Origin: Poa pratensis | Taxonomy: Eukaryota; Streptophyta; Magnoliopsida; Poales; Poaceae | Length of the DNA: 64,000 bases | Reading direction: 5' to 3' | Assembly: GCA_947311845.1 (NCBI GenBank) | Contig: CAMZMU010000107.1 | Location: 21,012,359 to 21,076,358 of the forward strand | In this document: positions 9,682-21,757 of the stretch, one piece after another | Position numbering within the stretch: position 1 is the first letter of the stretch | How the letters are laid out: each line of letters starts with the position of its first letter | The notes under the pieces: model-generated | What the model saw: only the letters and a program-made list of their open reading frames with translations | What the model was told of the DNA's origin: nothing | Databases searched by the model: none | Made by a program: the position numbers and the translations under genes

Positions 9682-12600
9682 ATGGACGCGCGGCGGGTCG
9701 GCGGCCGCATCGCGGCGGCGCGGCGGGCCCTCACCGCGCCCCTCCCGATGCGGATCACCAACGGCCTCGCGATGGTCTCGCTAGTGCTCTCCTCCTGCGA
9801 CCTGCTCCGCCTCTGCAGCGACCGGGACCGCCCCTCAGGTTTCCCCACGGCGGCCGCGAGTTCGCCGCCGTCGTCTGCCAGCTCGGCTCCGTCGTCTACC
9901 TTCTCAGCCTCTTCGGCGCGTACTTCGCGCAGTCCGAGACCGCCGTCAGCAGCGACGGCGACGGCGCCGGCGCCGGGGACGACATCGATGGCTCCCGCCG
10001 CTCGCCGGCGGCCGTCGCGCCCGCGCCAATGCCTGACGGACCGGACGACGAAGACGAGGAGATCGTCGCCGCGGTCGTGTCCGGGGCGCTCCCGTCGCAC
10101 CGCCTGGAATCGCGGCTCGTGGACTGCCGCCGCGCCGCCAGGCTGAGGCGGGAGACGCTGCGGCGGATCACGGGGCGAGGCGTGGAGGGGCTCCCGTTCG
10201 ACGGGATGGACTACCAGGCCATCCTGGGGCAATGCTGCGAGATGCCCGTCGGGTACGTGCAGCTGCCGGTCGGGGTCGCCGGCCCGCTGCTCCTGGACGG
10301 GCGCCAGTACCATGTCCCCATGGCAACCACCGAGGGGTGCCTCGTCGCCAGCGTTAACCGCGGCTGCAGGGCCATTGCGCGTCCGGGGGCGCCGTCAGCG
10401 TGCTGCTCCGGGACGCCATGTCCGCGCGCCCGCCCTCAAGATGCCTAGCGCCAAGCGGGCAGCGGAGCTCAAGATGTTTGTTGAGGCGCCTACCAATTTT
10501 GAGGCCCTGGCTGCTGTCTTCAATAAGTAAGCCTGTCACTCTTCGTCAATCTTGACAATGGATAAGTATACCATGAGTGATGATTAAAAATGCATACTTT
10601 TCTTGCCATGTGATTTTCTTAGTATTGTTGTGATGCTGATAGCTACTACTAGAAGAGTAGAAGGTAGAACTGCATGTATTTGAAAGGTCAGGTGATTGCA
10701 CACCAAAGCAAGTCCCTTTCTCATTTGGTTGATGAGGGGGTAGAGGCCACTACGTAGAATTGCCTTATTGGACATGCACTTGTTGAGGCAACTTCAACGG
10801 CTTTAACGGCCTGTTGAGGTATCAGTAGCATTATATTGCCTGATCCATTCTTTTGGTACTGGCTAACGGCGATAAATGTCAATTTATACCTTTTCTGCGG
10901 TATTGACCCGGAGTTGTCGCTTTGCGATTCCCAAAACCTCGGGAACGGCAACCGAGTGTCGGTTTGCGCTTCTCAAATGATGTCATCTTGTGCACATTGA
11001 ACCTTTTAGCGAGTGCACGTGTATCCTCTTTCAGAGGTATTGACCCGGAGTTGTCGCTTTGCGATTCCCAAAACCTCGGGAACGGCAACCGACTGTCGGT
11101 TTGCGCTTCTCAAATGATGTCATCTTGTGCACATTGAACTTTTTAGCGAGGGCACGTGTATCCTCTTTCAGATGTATTGACCCGGAGTTGTCGTTTTGCG
11201 ATTCCCAAAACCTCGGAAAACGGCAACCGAGTGTCGGTTTTCGCTTCTCAAATGATGTCATCTTGTGCACATTGAACCTTTTAGCGAGTGCACGTGTATC
11301 CTCTTTCAGAGGTATTGACCGGAGTTGTCGCTTTGCGATTCCCAAAACCTCGGGGAACGACAACCGAGTGTCGGTTTGCGCTTCTCAACTGACGTCATCT
11401 TGTGCACGTTGAACCTTTTACCGAGTGCACGTGTATCCTCTTTCAGAGGTTTAGGATGCATATGCTCTCTTGATTTATGGTGTGTAGAATATTTAATCAT
11501 CTTTCTGTTACAACGGCTTTGACAACCTATTGAGGTGTCAATAGCATTATATATTATTGCCTGATTCATACGATCGCACTAGCCTAAAGTTGATAAATGC
11601 CAAATTATACCTTTTCTACAATATTGACCCAGAATTGTCGCTTCGCATTTCCTCAAATGTCGGAGAATGACAAGAAAATGTATGTCGCTTTGCGCTTCTC
11701 AAACTTCAGAGCATGTGAAATGGATGTCATCTTGGGCACTTTGAACGTTTAGCGAATGCACGTGTACCCTCTTTCAAAGGTTTAGGATGCATATTTTCTG
11801 TTGATTTATGGCGTGTAGAATAATTAATCATCTTTGTTTTACGACGGCTTTGACAACCTATATATTGAGGTGTAAGTAGAATTATTTATTACTTCCTGAT
11901 TCATACGATTGGTACTAGCTTAATTGTGATAAATGCCAAATTATACCTTTCCTACAGTATGGACCCTGAATTGTCGCTTCACATTTCCTCAAATGTCGGG
12001 GAACGACAAGAAAGTGTCGCTTTGCGCTTCTCAAACTTCAGAGCATGTGAAATGGATGTCATCTTGTGCACTTTGAATGTTTAGCGAGGGTACGTGTATC
12101 CTCTTTCTGAGGTTTAGGATGCATATTTTCTGTTGATTTATGGTGTGTATAATAATTACTCATCTTTGTGTTACTACAGCTTTGACATCCTATTGAGGTG
12201 TCAGTAGCATTATATATTATTGCCTGATTCATACGATTTGTACTAGCTTAACTGCGATAAATGCCAAATTATACCTTTTCTACAGTATGGACCCTGAATC
12301 GTCCCTTCGCATTTCCTCAAATGTCGGGGAACGACAAGAAAGTGTCGCTTTCGCTTCTCAAACTTCAGAGCATGTGAAATGGATGTCATCTTGTGCACTT
12401 TGAACGTTTAGCGAGTGCATGTGTATCCTCTTTGAGAGGTTTATGATGCATATTTCCTGTTGATTTATGGTGTGTAGAATAATTAATCATCTTTGTGTTA
12501 CGACGGCTTTGACAGCCTATTAAGGTGTCAGTAGCATTATATATTATTGCTTGATTCAGACGATTGGTACTAGCTTAACTGCGACAAATGCCAAATTATA

Positions 12601-15600
12601 CCTTTTCTACAGTATGGACCCTCAATTGTCGCTTCACCTTTCCTCAAATGTCGTGGAATGACAAGAAAGTGTCGCTTTCGCTTCTCAAACTTCAAAGCAT
12701 GTGAAATGGATGTCATCTTGTGCACTTTGAACGTTTAGCGAGTGCACATGTATCCTCTTTGAGAGGTTTAGGATGCATATTTTCTGTTGATTTATGGCGT
12801 GTGGAATAATTAATCATATTTGTGTTACGACGGCTTTGACAGCCTATATATTGAGGTGTCAGTAGGTACCTTTCCTACAGTATGGACCCTGAATGGTCGC
12901 TTGGCATTTCCTCAAATGTCGGGGAACGACAAGAAAGTGTCGCTTTGCGCTTCTCAAACTTCAGAGCACTTTGAACGTTTAGCGAGTGCACGTGTATCCC
13001 CTTTCAGAGGTTTAGGATGTATATTTTCTGTTGATTTATGGCGTGTAGAATAATTAATCATCTTTGTGTTACGACGGCTTTGACAACCTATTGAGGTGTC
13101 AGTAGCATTATTTATTATCGCCTGATTCATACGATTGGTACTAGCTTAACTGCGATAAATGCCAAATTATACCTTTTCTACAGTATGGACCCTGAGTTGT
13201 CGCTTCACATTTTCTCAAAATCGGGGAACGACAAGAAAGTGTCGCTTTCGCTTCTCAAACGAGCATGTGAAATGGATTTCATCTTGTGCACTTTGAACGT
13301 TTAGCGAGTGCACGTGTATCCTATTTCAGAGGTTTAGGATGCATATTTTCTGTTGATTTATGGCGTTTAGAATAATTAATCATCTTTGTGTTACGACGGC
13401 TTTGACAGCCTATATATATTGAGGTGTCAGTAGAATTATTTATTATTGCCTGATTCATAGATTGGTACCTTAATTGTGATAAATGCCAAATTATACCTTT
13501 CCTACATTATGGACCTGAATGGTCGCTTCGCATTTCCTCAAATGTCGGGGAACGACAAAATGTCCCTTTGTGCTTCTCAAACTTCAGAGCACATGAAATG
13601 GATGTCATCTTGTGCAATTTGAATGTTTAGCGAGTGCACGTGTATCCTCTTTGAGAGGTTTAGAATGCATATTTTCTGTTGATTTATAGTGTGTAGAATA
13701 ACTAATCATCTTTGTGTTACGACGGATTTGACAGCCTATTGAGGCGTCAGTAGCATTATTTATTATTGCCTGATTCATACGATTGGTACTAGCTTAACTG
13801 TGATAAATGCCAAATTATACCTTTTCTACAGTATGGACCCTGAATTGTGGCTTCGCATTTCCTCAAATGTCGGGGAACGACAAGAAAGTGTCGCTTTGCG
13901 CTTCTCAAACTTCAGAGCATGTAAAATGGATGTTATCTTGTGCACATTGAACCTTTAGCGACTGCACTTGTATCCTCTTTAAGAGGTTTAGGAGGCATTG
14001 TTCCGTTGATTTATGGTGTAAGAATAATTAATTATCTTTGTTTTACAACGGCTTTGACAGCCTATTGAGGTGTCAGTATCATTATATATTATTGCCTGAT
14101 TATACGATTGGTACTAGCTTAACTGCGATTAATGCCAAATTATATTTTTCTACAATATGGACCCTTAATTGTCGATTTGCATTTCTCATACATCGTGGGA
14201 CGACAAGAAAGTGTCGCTTTGCGCTTCTCAAACTTCAGAGCATGTGAAATGGATGTCATCTTGTGTACTTTGAACGTTTAGCGAGTGCACGTGTATCCTC
14301 ATTCAGAGGTTCAGGTGCATATGTTCTGTCGATTTATGGTGTGTAGAATAATCAATCATCTTAGTGTACTTGCATCTTGGAAGGTATTATGGTCGGCCTA
14401 GTAACAGTAGCCATGTTCAGTTTATGTTATGTAGAAGCTTTCAGCTATTTATTTCCGTTATTTGGAACCTCTAGATAACTATCGGTCCATGTGCAAAAGT
14501 TCGTAATATGTCATTTAGTACTATTTAGAGTCATGGTAGTGTTAGTTCACACCGTTTCATAAGGCATTCTTTATGTTATTAGTTTTCTGTTCATTCAAAG
14601 TATTGAGAAAAATCATGGAAATATCTGTTACCATCGGCAGATATTGGCTTGTGTTTTAGCATTTGATTCTTGCATTTTAAAGTAATGATATATTGTATAC
14701 TTTCCTAATTCTTTATTTACTTTGATTTCTGAAATACAAGTCCCCTATGACTCTATGTAAGATTTCCACCACTTTGCTCTTTGGACCTTTTTCCTGTCAA
14801 GTTATTCACGTTTAGAGACAAGGCCTGTTGTTGTTGGTACCAAACAGATGTCACTTTAGTTCTTAGTTCTTACAATGTTGGCTGCTTTGGTGCTAATGTT
14901 TGAACACTGGTCCATTTTTGCAATTGCAAATGGCTTTTACTGCTTGTGTGATTTCCTTCATCAGCACGTACGAGAGTATTTTTCTAACCTGCTTGTTTGT
15001 TTCACCGAATACTGTAGATCCTCAATATTCTGTATTTCCATTGATCTCTTTTCTTAAAAAAATTAATAATGCAGTTGATGTGTAAACTTCTACAGCAGTT
15101 TAATGACCAAATTGTTTGAAATGTTTTGTATCTGCAGATCAAGCAGATTTGGTAGGCTTCAAGGTATTAAGTGCGCACTAGCTGGAAGAAACCTTTACAT
15201 GAGATTTACCTGCAGTACTGGAGATGCTATGGGAATGAATATGGTGTCAAAAGGTGTCGAGAATGTCTTGGGCTATCTGCTGAACAACTTCCCTGACATG
15301 GATGTCATCAGCATATCTGGTTCCAACTCTTTCCTTTGTTATGGCAAACTGCAGATTGTTTTGCATTTTTCATCCTAAATACAATAATCCTTTTAGCAGA
15401 TAACTAAAATATTGTTGTTCATACTAGAATGTTGGGCAACAAGCATGACCTACTGAAGTACTTAACTACTGAAAGAACTCTTTGATCAATGTATCCAAGA
15501 CATATATATTTTACCCCGTCTGGTGCTGCTGTAAAATGAGAAAATTGTTCCAGTAGTATTAGGTTATTTGGTGGAATTTAACTCTTTTACGCACTCATTT

Positions 15601-16668
15601 CCTGTTAACTAATATACCTTGAGCGTACAACAGAAGCTGCTGTGATGAAAGGAAACAATGAATCTGCTAGTTTTCCGTTGTCTCAGAGCAAACCTGTTTT
15701 CGTCTTATTTAAAACATCTTGTATAGTAGACTACTTCAGCACCATCCTAGGATGTACAGTGCCTATTATCAGCATTCTTCTTTGTCCATCATTTGCAAAA
15801 TGAACTAATTTTGCGTATATCAGGTAACTACTGTTCAGACAAGAAGCCTACTGCTGTAAATTGGATAGAAGGTCGCGGAAAATCTGTTGTTTGTGAGGCT
15901 ACAATTAAAGGAAAAGTTGTACAGAGTGTTCTAAAGACCACCGTGGAAAAACTTGTCGAGCTTAACATTATCAAAAATCTTGCTGGATCAGCTGTAGCTG
16001 GAGCACTTGGAGGTTTCAATGCCCATGCAAGCAATATCGTAACTGCCCTATTCATCGCGACTGGCCAGGACCCTGCGCAAAATGTTGAAAGCTCACACTG
16101 CATCACCATGTTGGAGGCAGTGAATGGCGGAAAGGATCTCCACATCTCTGTGACCATGCCGTCCATTGAGGTGATCTCCTTTTCCTTTCAGTTCTTTGTA
16201 ACTGGAATCATATTCCTACACTATGTAGATTGTAGTGCAGTCTGTCTTCATCAATCGTCATTGAAATAATCAATTCTTTAGCCAAGAAGTCTTGTTGAAC
16301 CACTCCTTTTTTATTGCGCTATGCTTCATAATGCATAAGTCGATCATGAGGGCACTGCAATCCTTCATTAGTACCTTCTCATATTAAGTTGTCCATGCTA
16401 AATGGTTCAGTTTTTGTTTCTTCAGGTAGGCACAGTTGGGGGCGGTACCTGTCTTGCCTCACAGGCCGCCTGTTTGAACCTACTTGGTGTGAAAGGTTCA
16501 AATCATGGCTCACCCGGCGCGAATGCTAGACTGTTGGCTACCATTGTAGCCGGCAGTGTACTTGCTGGCGAGCTCTCACTCCTTGCTGCTCTAGCCGCTG
16601 GCCAGCTTGTGAAGAGCCACATGAAGTACAACCGATCGAGTAAAGATGTTTCCAAGGCTGCTTCCTGA
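9682..16668 (+). CDS. HMGR: 3-hydroxy-3-methylglutaryl-CoA reductase, four exons, exon 1 frameshifted
   Basis: Reduces HMG-CoA to mevalonate with NADPH, the committed cytosolic isoprenoid step. The plant enzyme is an ER membrane protein with a cytosolic catalytic domain. Exons: 9682-10526, 15138-15319, 15824-16170, 16426-16668, all GT-AG, with protein similarity continuous across each junction. Visible: N-terminal [20 protein letters not shown] (first membrane span), a second hydrophobic span, [17 protein letters not shown] and TTEG (substrate site), [21 protein letters not shown] (catalytic Lys), GQDPAQN (catalytic Asp), GTVGGGT (NADPH), and [10 protein letters not shown] with the C-terminal catalytic His. 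About 539 residues if frames are corrected, normal for plants. Exon 1 changes frame three times, each consistent with one lost base: about 9832-9850, 10375-10382 and 10420-10438. The net loss is 3 nt. Either sequence errors or a recent pseudogene. Exons 2-4 are intact. Confidence 0.93.
10795..14380 (+). repeat. ~328-bp tandem array, about 11 units, in HMGR intron 1
   Basis: Each unit contains, in order, a TTTAGGATGCATATTTTCTG block, TTGATTTATGG, CGGCTTTGACA, CTATTGAGGTGTCAGTAG, ATAAATGCCAAATTATACC, a GGACCCTGAATTGTCGCTTC block and GCGAGTGCACGTGTATCC. The GGTTTAGGATGCAT landmark recurs near 11448, 11780, 12112, 12440, 12765, 13010, 13331, 13658, 13985 and 14309, giving a period of about 321-331 bp. 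One unit, starting near 12765, is shortened to about 245 bp. The first unit (from about 10795) has its second half amplified as the 137-bp array. Reading frames inside the array are repeat artefacts. Confidence 0.9.
10901..11450 (+). repeat. Nested 137-bp tandem array, 4 copies
   Basis: TATTGACCCGGAGTTGTCG (last copy with one C fewer) starts at 10901, 11038, 11175 and 11313, so the period is 137-138 bp, and the copies are almost identical. The unit corresponds to the second half of the 328-bp unit (the TTGTCGCTT...GTGTATCCTCTTTCAGAGG portion), so a part of the larger repeat was amplified on its own. High identity implies that this expansion is younger than the 328-bp array. Confidence 0.9.
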
Positions 16669-16672
16669 GTAG

Positions 16673-16696
16673 CCCCCCCCCCCCCCCCCCCCCCCC
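16673..16696. repeat. Poly(C) tract, 24 bases
   Basis: An uninterrupted run of 24 C residues begins four bases after the HMGR stop codon, in the 3' UTR. The length may be unstable in cloning and sequencing. Confidence 0.95.
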
Positions 16697-18007
16697 GGGA
16701 TCCATTCAGTGCTGAACATATTTAGACAGTAGAATCACCAGACAGCGAGCTTGTCGGCGAAACAAGTCAGACTGTACATACCGCTGATTAAGCGAGCGAG
16801 CCTTGTGAGGTCCCCTTCAGGCGACAGGTTTCAGGTGCAAACCTGCGTTGCCAGCATAATTTGTGAAGAAAACACCTAACTTATCGTGCAGCTTCTGTTT
16901 GTAATTTTGGTTTGCGTAACCCTGCAGATGCTTGTGTTGATTAGACACACTTGTGAAGTTGTGATTGATGTTACCGTTCTTTTTATGCAGTATAGTTATT
17001 TATTTTGTCTACAACAGTAAGAGTTCGGTGTTTTTGCCTCTCCGTCGTGTTCTGCTTTCCGGCGTACATGTTGACGTTCACAGGCTAATACTACTTCAAA
17101 CCATGAGTTGTGCTTGTTATTCTCGGTCGCTTTCGGCCATGAATCTTAACATGCACCAGTTTCTTCAGCAGTTGGCAGGCGAATTTCAAAAAGGTTGAAT
17201 ATGCTTTTGTTCCTTGAGCCCACCGATTCAAATAGAAAAAAAAAATCTCTTGTCAATCCCAATTGCTGGCCGCTTTGTGTGTGTTTGTCAAACGAATATC
17301 CTCGCTGACGATGCTGCTGGTTCTTGCTCAGCACTAGGAACAACTTGAATCATTTTTCCTTGTCCACTAAGATTAAAAATACGAACGAGTGCACCACCCT
17401 TTCTCACGAATGGCTGAATTTATGAAAGCGAATCATGCAGGCTCTACGTGAATCTCCTAGTACGAGTTCTCGTCCAGTTCTTTGCTCTAGGTGAACCAGC
17501 GCAATGATCGATCGGGTCGCTGGCACGGTCACGTGGGCGCGCGGGCCGCCACGGCTCAGGCTGCAGGTGGGACTGCTCGTGGACCCCCGCTTAATGCCCG
17601 CACAGTCCCGCACATGATAAGTGGGCGTTCCGCGGTAGCCCACGAATCATACGCGGGTACCCACGAATCCCACATACGCCCGGTCCACATGTAAACTGGA
17701 CTGGGACAGCTATCAGAAGATAGGTCTGAGATGATATGATAAAGCAGCGGATTATGAATAAGCTCAAGAGAGCAGTGACGCAAATCATAGCCAAGAAGTT
17801 CTAGACAACGGATCAATCAAAACATAAAGCTACAGAACATAAATTGCTGCACTGACTACATGTACTGATGTACATTGCTGCACTGTAAATATCATCAAGT
17901 TCCAATTATCCCAAATGGTTAACCACTGCGTGTTCATACACACTAGCACATGCAAATTATTGAGGGCACAGGTCTAGACATATAACTTATGGAAGCTCCA
18001 CAAATCT
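16697..18007. other. HMGR 3' UTR and intergenic DNA
   Basis: The proximal part, up to about 17050, is probably 3' UTR. No clear AATAAA was fixed. Beyond it lie GC-mixed intergenic bases around 17480-17700. No coding domain was recognised on either strand. Confidence 0.5.
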
Positions 18008-19518
18008 CTATGATGAAGTTATTGGATCTGACTGTAGATACGGGGCGAAGTGCTTCAGTGTCTCCTCATACACGGGTTTCTTGAATTCAACAGCCTGTTC
18101 AACAGGGAACTATGTTAGGTATCCCAGATTCAAGAACACATAAGATGGCCGGGCATATTATCTAGCTGGAAAATGGCCCAACCTTCTCAATCACACAAGA
18201 TGTTTCTTGAATTCAAGCTTGAATGGAAGAGTATAAGAGGTGCGGATATGATATAAGTGGGCTGTATATACCATACATCCATGGATAACTTAAAAAGAGT
18301 TTCAGTCACCAACAAGTGGATTTTGTTCCTATGTAAGTCCAACATATAGGCATAATTATATTACACCTAAATTGTCTAACAGGTACAGCCGGAAACTACA
18401 AGTCCAGAACCAAAATTCATTAGCAAGCTTCCTAGAAATCTAATGATATGGACATAAAGTGAAAGTCACTTTATTGATATGAGAGATGCATCACAACATC
18501 GGATATAATGATATGGACAGAAATGAGCATTCAAATATAAAGGCAGGAGGCATGAAATTACCATGATAAACAGTGGCCTTTTTTCACATCGGATTGCTTC
18601 CTGTACAACACAAATACATAAGGTACACGAAATCTCGATCAAGAGCAGCAGTTTTCAGAGAGAGATGACAACAAACAGACACAAGACTGCAGCACTACAG
18701 AAAATATCCCATGATAAACAGTGGCCTTTTTCACATTATAAACAGTGCTGACTGCTAACTGAAACCGAAAGTGATAAGCAAAAACTTCAGTTTCGTGTCT
18801 TGTAAACCTAGCATTATTACCAGAGCCATAAACGAGCAGATCCTAGGCTCTGAACAACACATCGACCAACAGATTCCTCTCTCCAGGGCACAACCATTTA
18901 AACGAACTAGACTATCGGTATAATCATATATATCTTTCACTAAATAAAGGGCAACAAATGATGATGCACTTATATTTTGCACAACAGCATGCATGTGTGA
19001 AACAACATACATAACTGAATACATATTCTGTCAGCATGATCTTCTCTTCCACCCTCTGATTTTCAGTAGATTATGGTATAGCGCAAAGATCTCAGCTCCT
19101 GCATTGCTTGGAAAAGCCCATGAGCGAGTTCATACAGTAGTAGGAGTAAATAGTACTAGCACTAAACAACACGGTTGTGATGGATCAAGGTTACAGTGCG
19201 CTCAGATTAAATCGTAGCTAGCCAGATCTAGTGGTAGCTTACAGGGAAAGGCAACAAATGATGATGCACTCCACATCATTACTCTCGACACAAGATCTAA
19301 CAACATACATATATGTTCGTTGTATGTTGGACAGGCAAGAAATTAAACAAAACTGAGAATCAATTAGGAGAAGAATCTTTATTTTTTACCTTGTGCTTCC
19401 GTTTCTTGGAGGTTGGGGAGTCACGGCGGCCTGAACAAGATCTCTCCTTCTCGATTTTGGTAGCAACTAGCTGCTCCACCGTATTTTCCCCTCATCCTCT
19501 CTTCTCTTTCACCGCCAT
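18008..19518 (-). CDS. Unrecognised small multi-exon gene (putative, possibly damaged)
   Basis: Minus-strand exon candidates with good splice signals. Terminal exon 18094-18008 follows TTGAACAG and reads AVEFKKPVYEETLKHFAPY, then a short tail ending ITSS and TAG. An internal exon at 18600-18562 (13 codons, EAIRCEKRPLFIM) sits between TTGTACAG and GTAATT. The two are in compatible phase, giving RPLFIM-AVEFKK. A possible first exon is 19518-19390: ATG GCG GTG AAA..., ending SKKRKHK before GTAAAA. It contains a TGA at 19492-19494, so either the true start is elsewhere or the gene is broken. Part of the internal exon is duplicated about 148 bp away (near 18709-18736). I do not recognise the protein. 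A real gene is likely because the terminal exon is protein-like and properly spliced, but intermediate exons may be missing from this model. Confidence 0.4.
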
Positions 19519-19563
19519 CCACAGGGGCATGAGGTTGGGTTCGATCTAGGGACGAATCTGAGG

Positions 19564-19566
<3 letters not shown>

Positions 19567-19597
<31 letters not shown>
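19567..19597. repeat. Poly(G) tract, 31 bases
   Basis: Uninterrupted G run on the plus strand, C on the transcribed strand of the putative minus-strand gene, where it would lie just upstream of the candidate start at 19518. It produces spurious polyproline and polyglycine reading frames. Confidence 0.95.
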
Positions 19598-19598
<1 letters not shown>

Positions 19599-20664
19599 AG
19601 ACTCCGTCCCAAAGGGCATGAGGCGACGGCGGTCCGGCCATGGAAGGTAGCCGGCGGCGCTCGTGCGGCTCGTCGCCCTCACTGGCTCTCTCTGTTCGAT
19701 GCGAGAAATAGGAAACGACATGGTTCGATGTGGGGATTAGTGGGGCTCCGACGTGGGCAACGTGAGCAGTCCCACGAAGCCCACAAATCTTTTCATCCTA
19801 GCCGTGGGTGTCCACGACGATATTATGCGGGCCTGGGCAGTGGGCGCCGTGGGCAGCCACTCCCACCTGCACCCTGAGCCACGGCCCCTTTACTAGCGCG
19901 GCCCATCGCGCGCGTCAAAGATTCGACGTGACATCTCCGGTTCTCTTCCCTGCTCCAGTCCGCGGGGGCCGCCTCCCACGTGTACTGGTGGGGCCGCCGA
20001 AGGCTCCTCCTCCACATCTGAGAGGGGGTGTAGTTCGTCCATTGGTCGACAAGTGTCCTCCCGACCTTGCCTTATTTGCGTTCATGAACTGTACTAATGT
20101 AGCATATCCTGCCTGGTTCAGTGATTCGTTTGACTACTAATTAAAGCGCAGGGTCCCAGAGATACTCCGAACAACCAATTTTGTAAGTACTCCCTCCTCC
20201 TACACGTCTGGTTTATTATTTCCCATGTCGGTTTACCTCAAGACTAACTACACTAATCAATCAGAACCCCAAAATGATCGATCAACGACATTTCGATTGA
20301 GATCATTGTAGTGTGAAGGAAAAGGTATGTCTGTGCTGCCAAGAAGAGGAAAAAACAGACTTACTGAACGAGATCCACTGATGTCTATCAAGATCGATCT
20401 CGATGGAGAGCGATGCGGGGTTAGATTGATGATCGTTACTAGTTCTCGACCAGGACATGTCGAGATGGAGGGACACATAATTCCATGAAATGACAAGGAG
20501 AGATGCAGGCAAGCGCACGGGAGCTGGCCGGCCATTGAGTTTAAGCATCGCTGCATCAGCATGCATGTATCTAGCCCGGATTTGGTGACGGCCAGATTAA
20601 GACCGGCGCCCCGCCGGTTAGTTGCCAACTTGGCGCGTCACTTCATCCGAGTCCAATCAATCAG
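19598..20664. other. Intergenic DNA, nothing recognised
   Basis: Mixed GC composition with short open frames but no domain. The GC-rich part near 19620-20050 could be promoter and leader of the minus-strand gene at 18.0-19.5 kb. No transposon ends were found. Confidence 0.45.
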
Positions 20665-20672
20665 TCCGTAAA

Positions 20673-21749
20673 GGGGCGGATCCAGGATTTGAGGATATGG
20701 GGGGCCAAGAAGGCAGTGATCATACAAAAGATATGAGAAGAAAATACACCAAATTTTTAATGTGCACCACTTTGTTGGCAATTTTTTAGGGTCTGGCTGA
20801 TATGTTGCGCTTTCGATTCAAGCTTGTTCTGGGAGTTCGACAAATGACTCAATATTTTGATGGGGAGTTTGATTTAACATAGATTTTGAAAGGAAATTGT
20901 GTATCATCTGGGTTGGATTGGAAGCATCATGTTCGGTAGATTGATATGTGACCTATGTCCCGTGATTTTAGATTTATATTTGCAGCCTTAGAATTGGAAG
21001 TTGAACCAATTGCATTGAAATAATTACTTATGCATTGTTCCTTCCTCTCCTCGACTTAAACAGTTCTACTATTCTAGTTAGTAGAAAATAAAAAATGAAC
21101 AAATACAAAACAATTAAGAGACTATATGATTCATACTAGAAAATCAACTAGCCAAAATTAATCATTAGATTGGATTGTCAAACTAGCAAGTAGCAATTCC
21201 AACATATATACGGCCATGTGTGTAGATAACGATAATACCTTAGGGCAATGAGGCCAATCAGGTTGATTGGAACTGGACGTAGCGCGCGGCAGGTCGTAGT
21301 GGACGGTTGATGGAGAGTCGGTAGGTGTGCCTTCTCAAAACACCAACTGCGGCGACGCCGGAGTCCTGAGTCCGGCCGCCGGCGACGACGGCGGGACGCT
21401 TAAGCAATGAAGCCCTTGGCGTCTGGGCAGGCGCAAGAGGCGGAATAAATCCATCCAGGAAAACGGAGTCAAATAGAATGTCTGTATACGAATACGATCC
21501 ATGGATGGATCAATCGATTGATTTCTCATTGTTGTTGCCGCCGCTATGTACATGCCACTGTGGCCTTGTCCCTTGTGGTTTGTTTTTGGCTTGGCCCGTT
21601 GATGTTCAGCACGGAAGGATTTGGCAGGCGCTTCGCTAAATGGCGGAGTATTCAGATTAGGCTAAAACTAATACTGTCCCTGCTGCACATAGTTGAGGGG
21701 GGGCTGAACCATGGGGGGCTGGCCACGCTCGTCCCCCCTGGATCCGCCA
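20673..21749. mobile_element. Non-autonomous hAT- or MULE-like element
   Basis: The terminal inverted repeats are GGGCGGATCCAGG at the left and CCTGGATCCGCCA at the right (12 of 13 matching). TCCGTAAA is directly repeated at 20665-20672 and 21750-21757. The repeat can be read as 8 or 9 bp, so hAT (8) and MULE (9) both fit. The GGCGGATCCAGG end is typical of plant hAT MITEs. The 1.08 kb interior has no transposase. Confidence 0.65.
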
Positions 21750-21757
21750 TCCGTAAA

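Larger units (their letters stand above)
10527..15137 (+). other. HMGR intron 1 (4.6 kb, carries tandem arrays)
   Basis: The donor is GTAAGC at 10527 and the acceptor is CTGCAG ending at 15137. Splicing joins AA to A and preserves the codon before SSRFGRLQ. About 3.6 kb of the intron is tandem repeat (10795-14380). The remainder, about 14380-15137, is ordinary AT-rich intron sequence. Confidence 0.85.

Noticed and set aside
9300..10313. 337-codon minus-strand frame across HMGR exon 1
   Set aside because: Antisense shadow of the GC-rich HMGR coding sequence. The plus strand has clear HMGR homology.
10901..11450. Regular spaced repeats resembling a CRISPR array
   Set aside because: Whole 137-bp units are tandem, with no conserved short repeat plus variable spacers, and the host is a plant nuclear genome.
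10879..14247. Several 60-117 codon frames in HMGR intron 1
   Set aside because: They arise from the tandem repeats and recur with the period.
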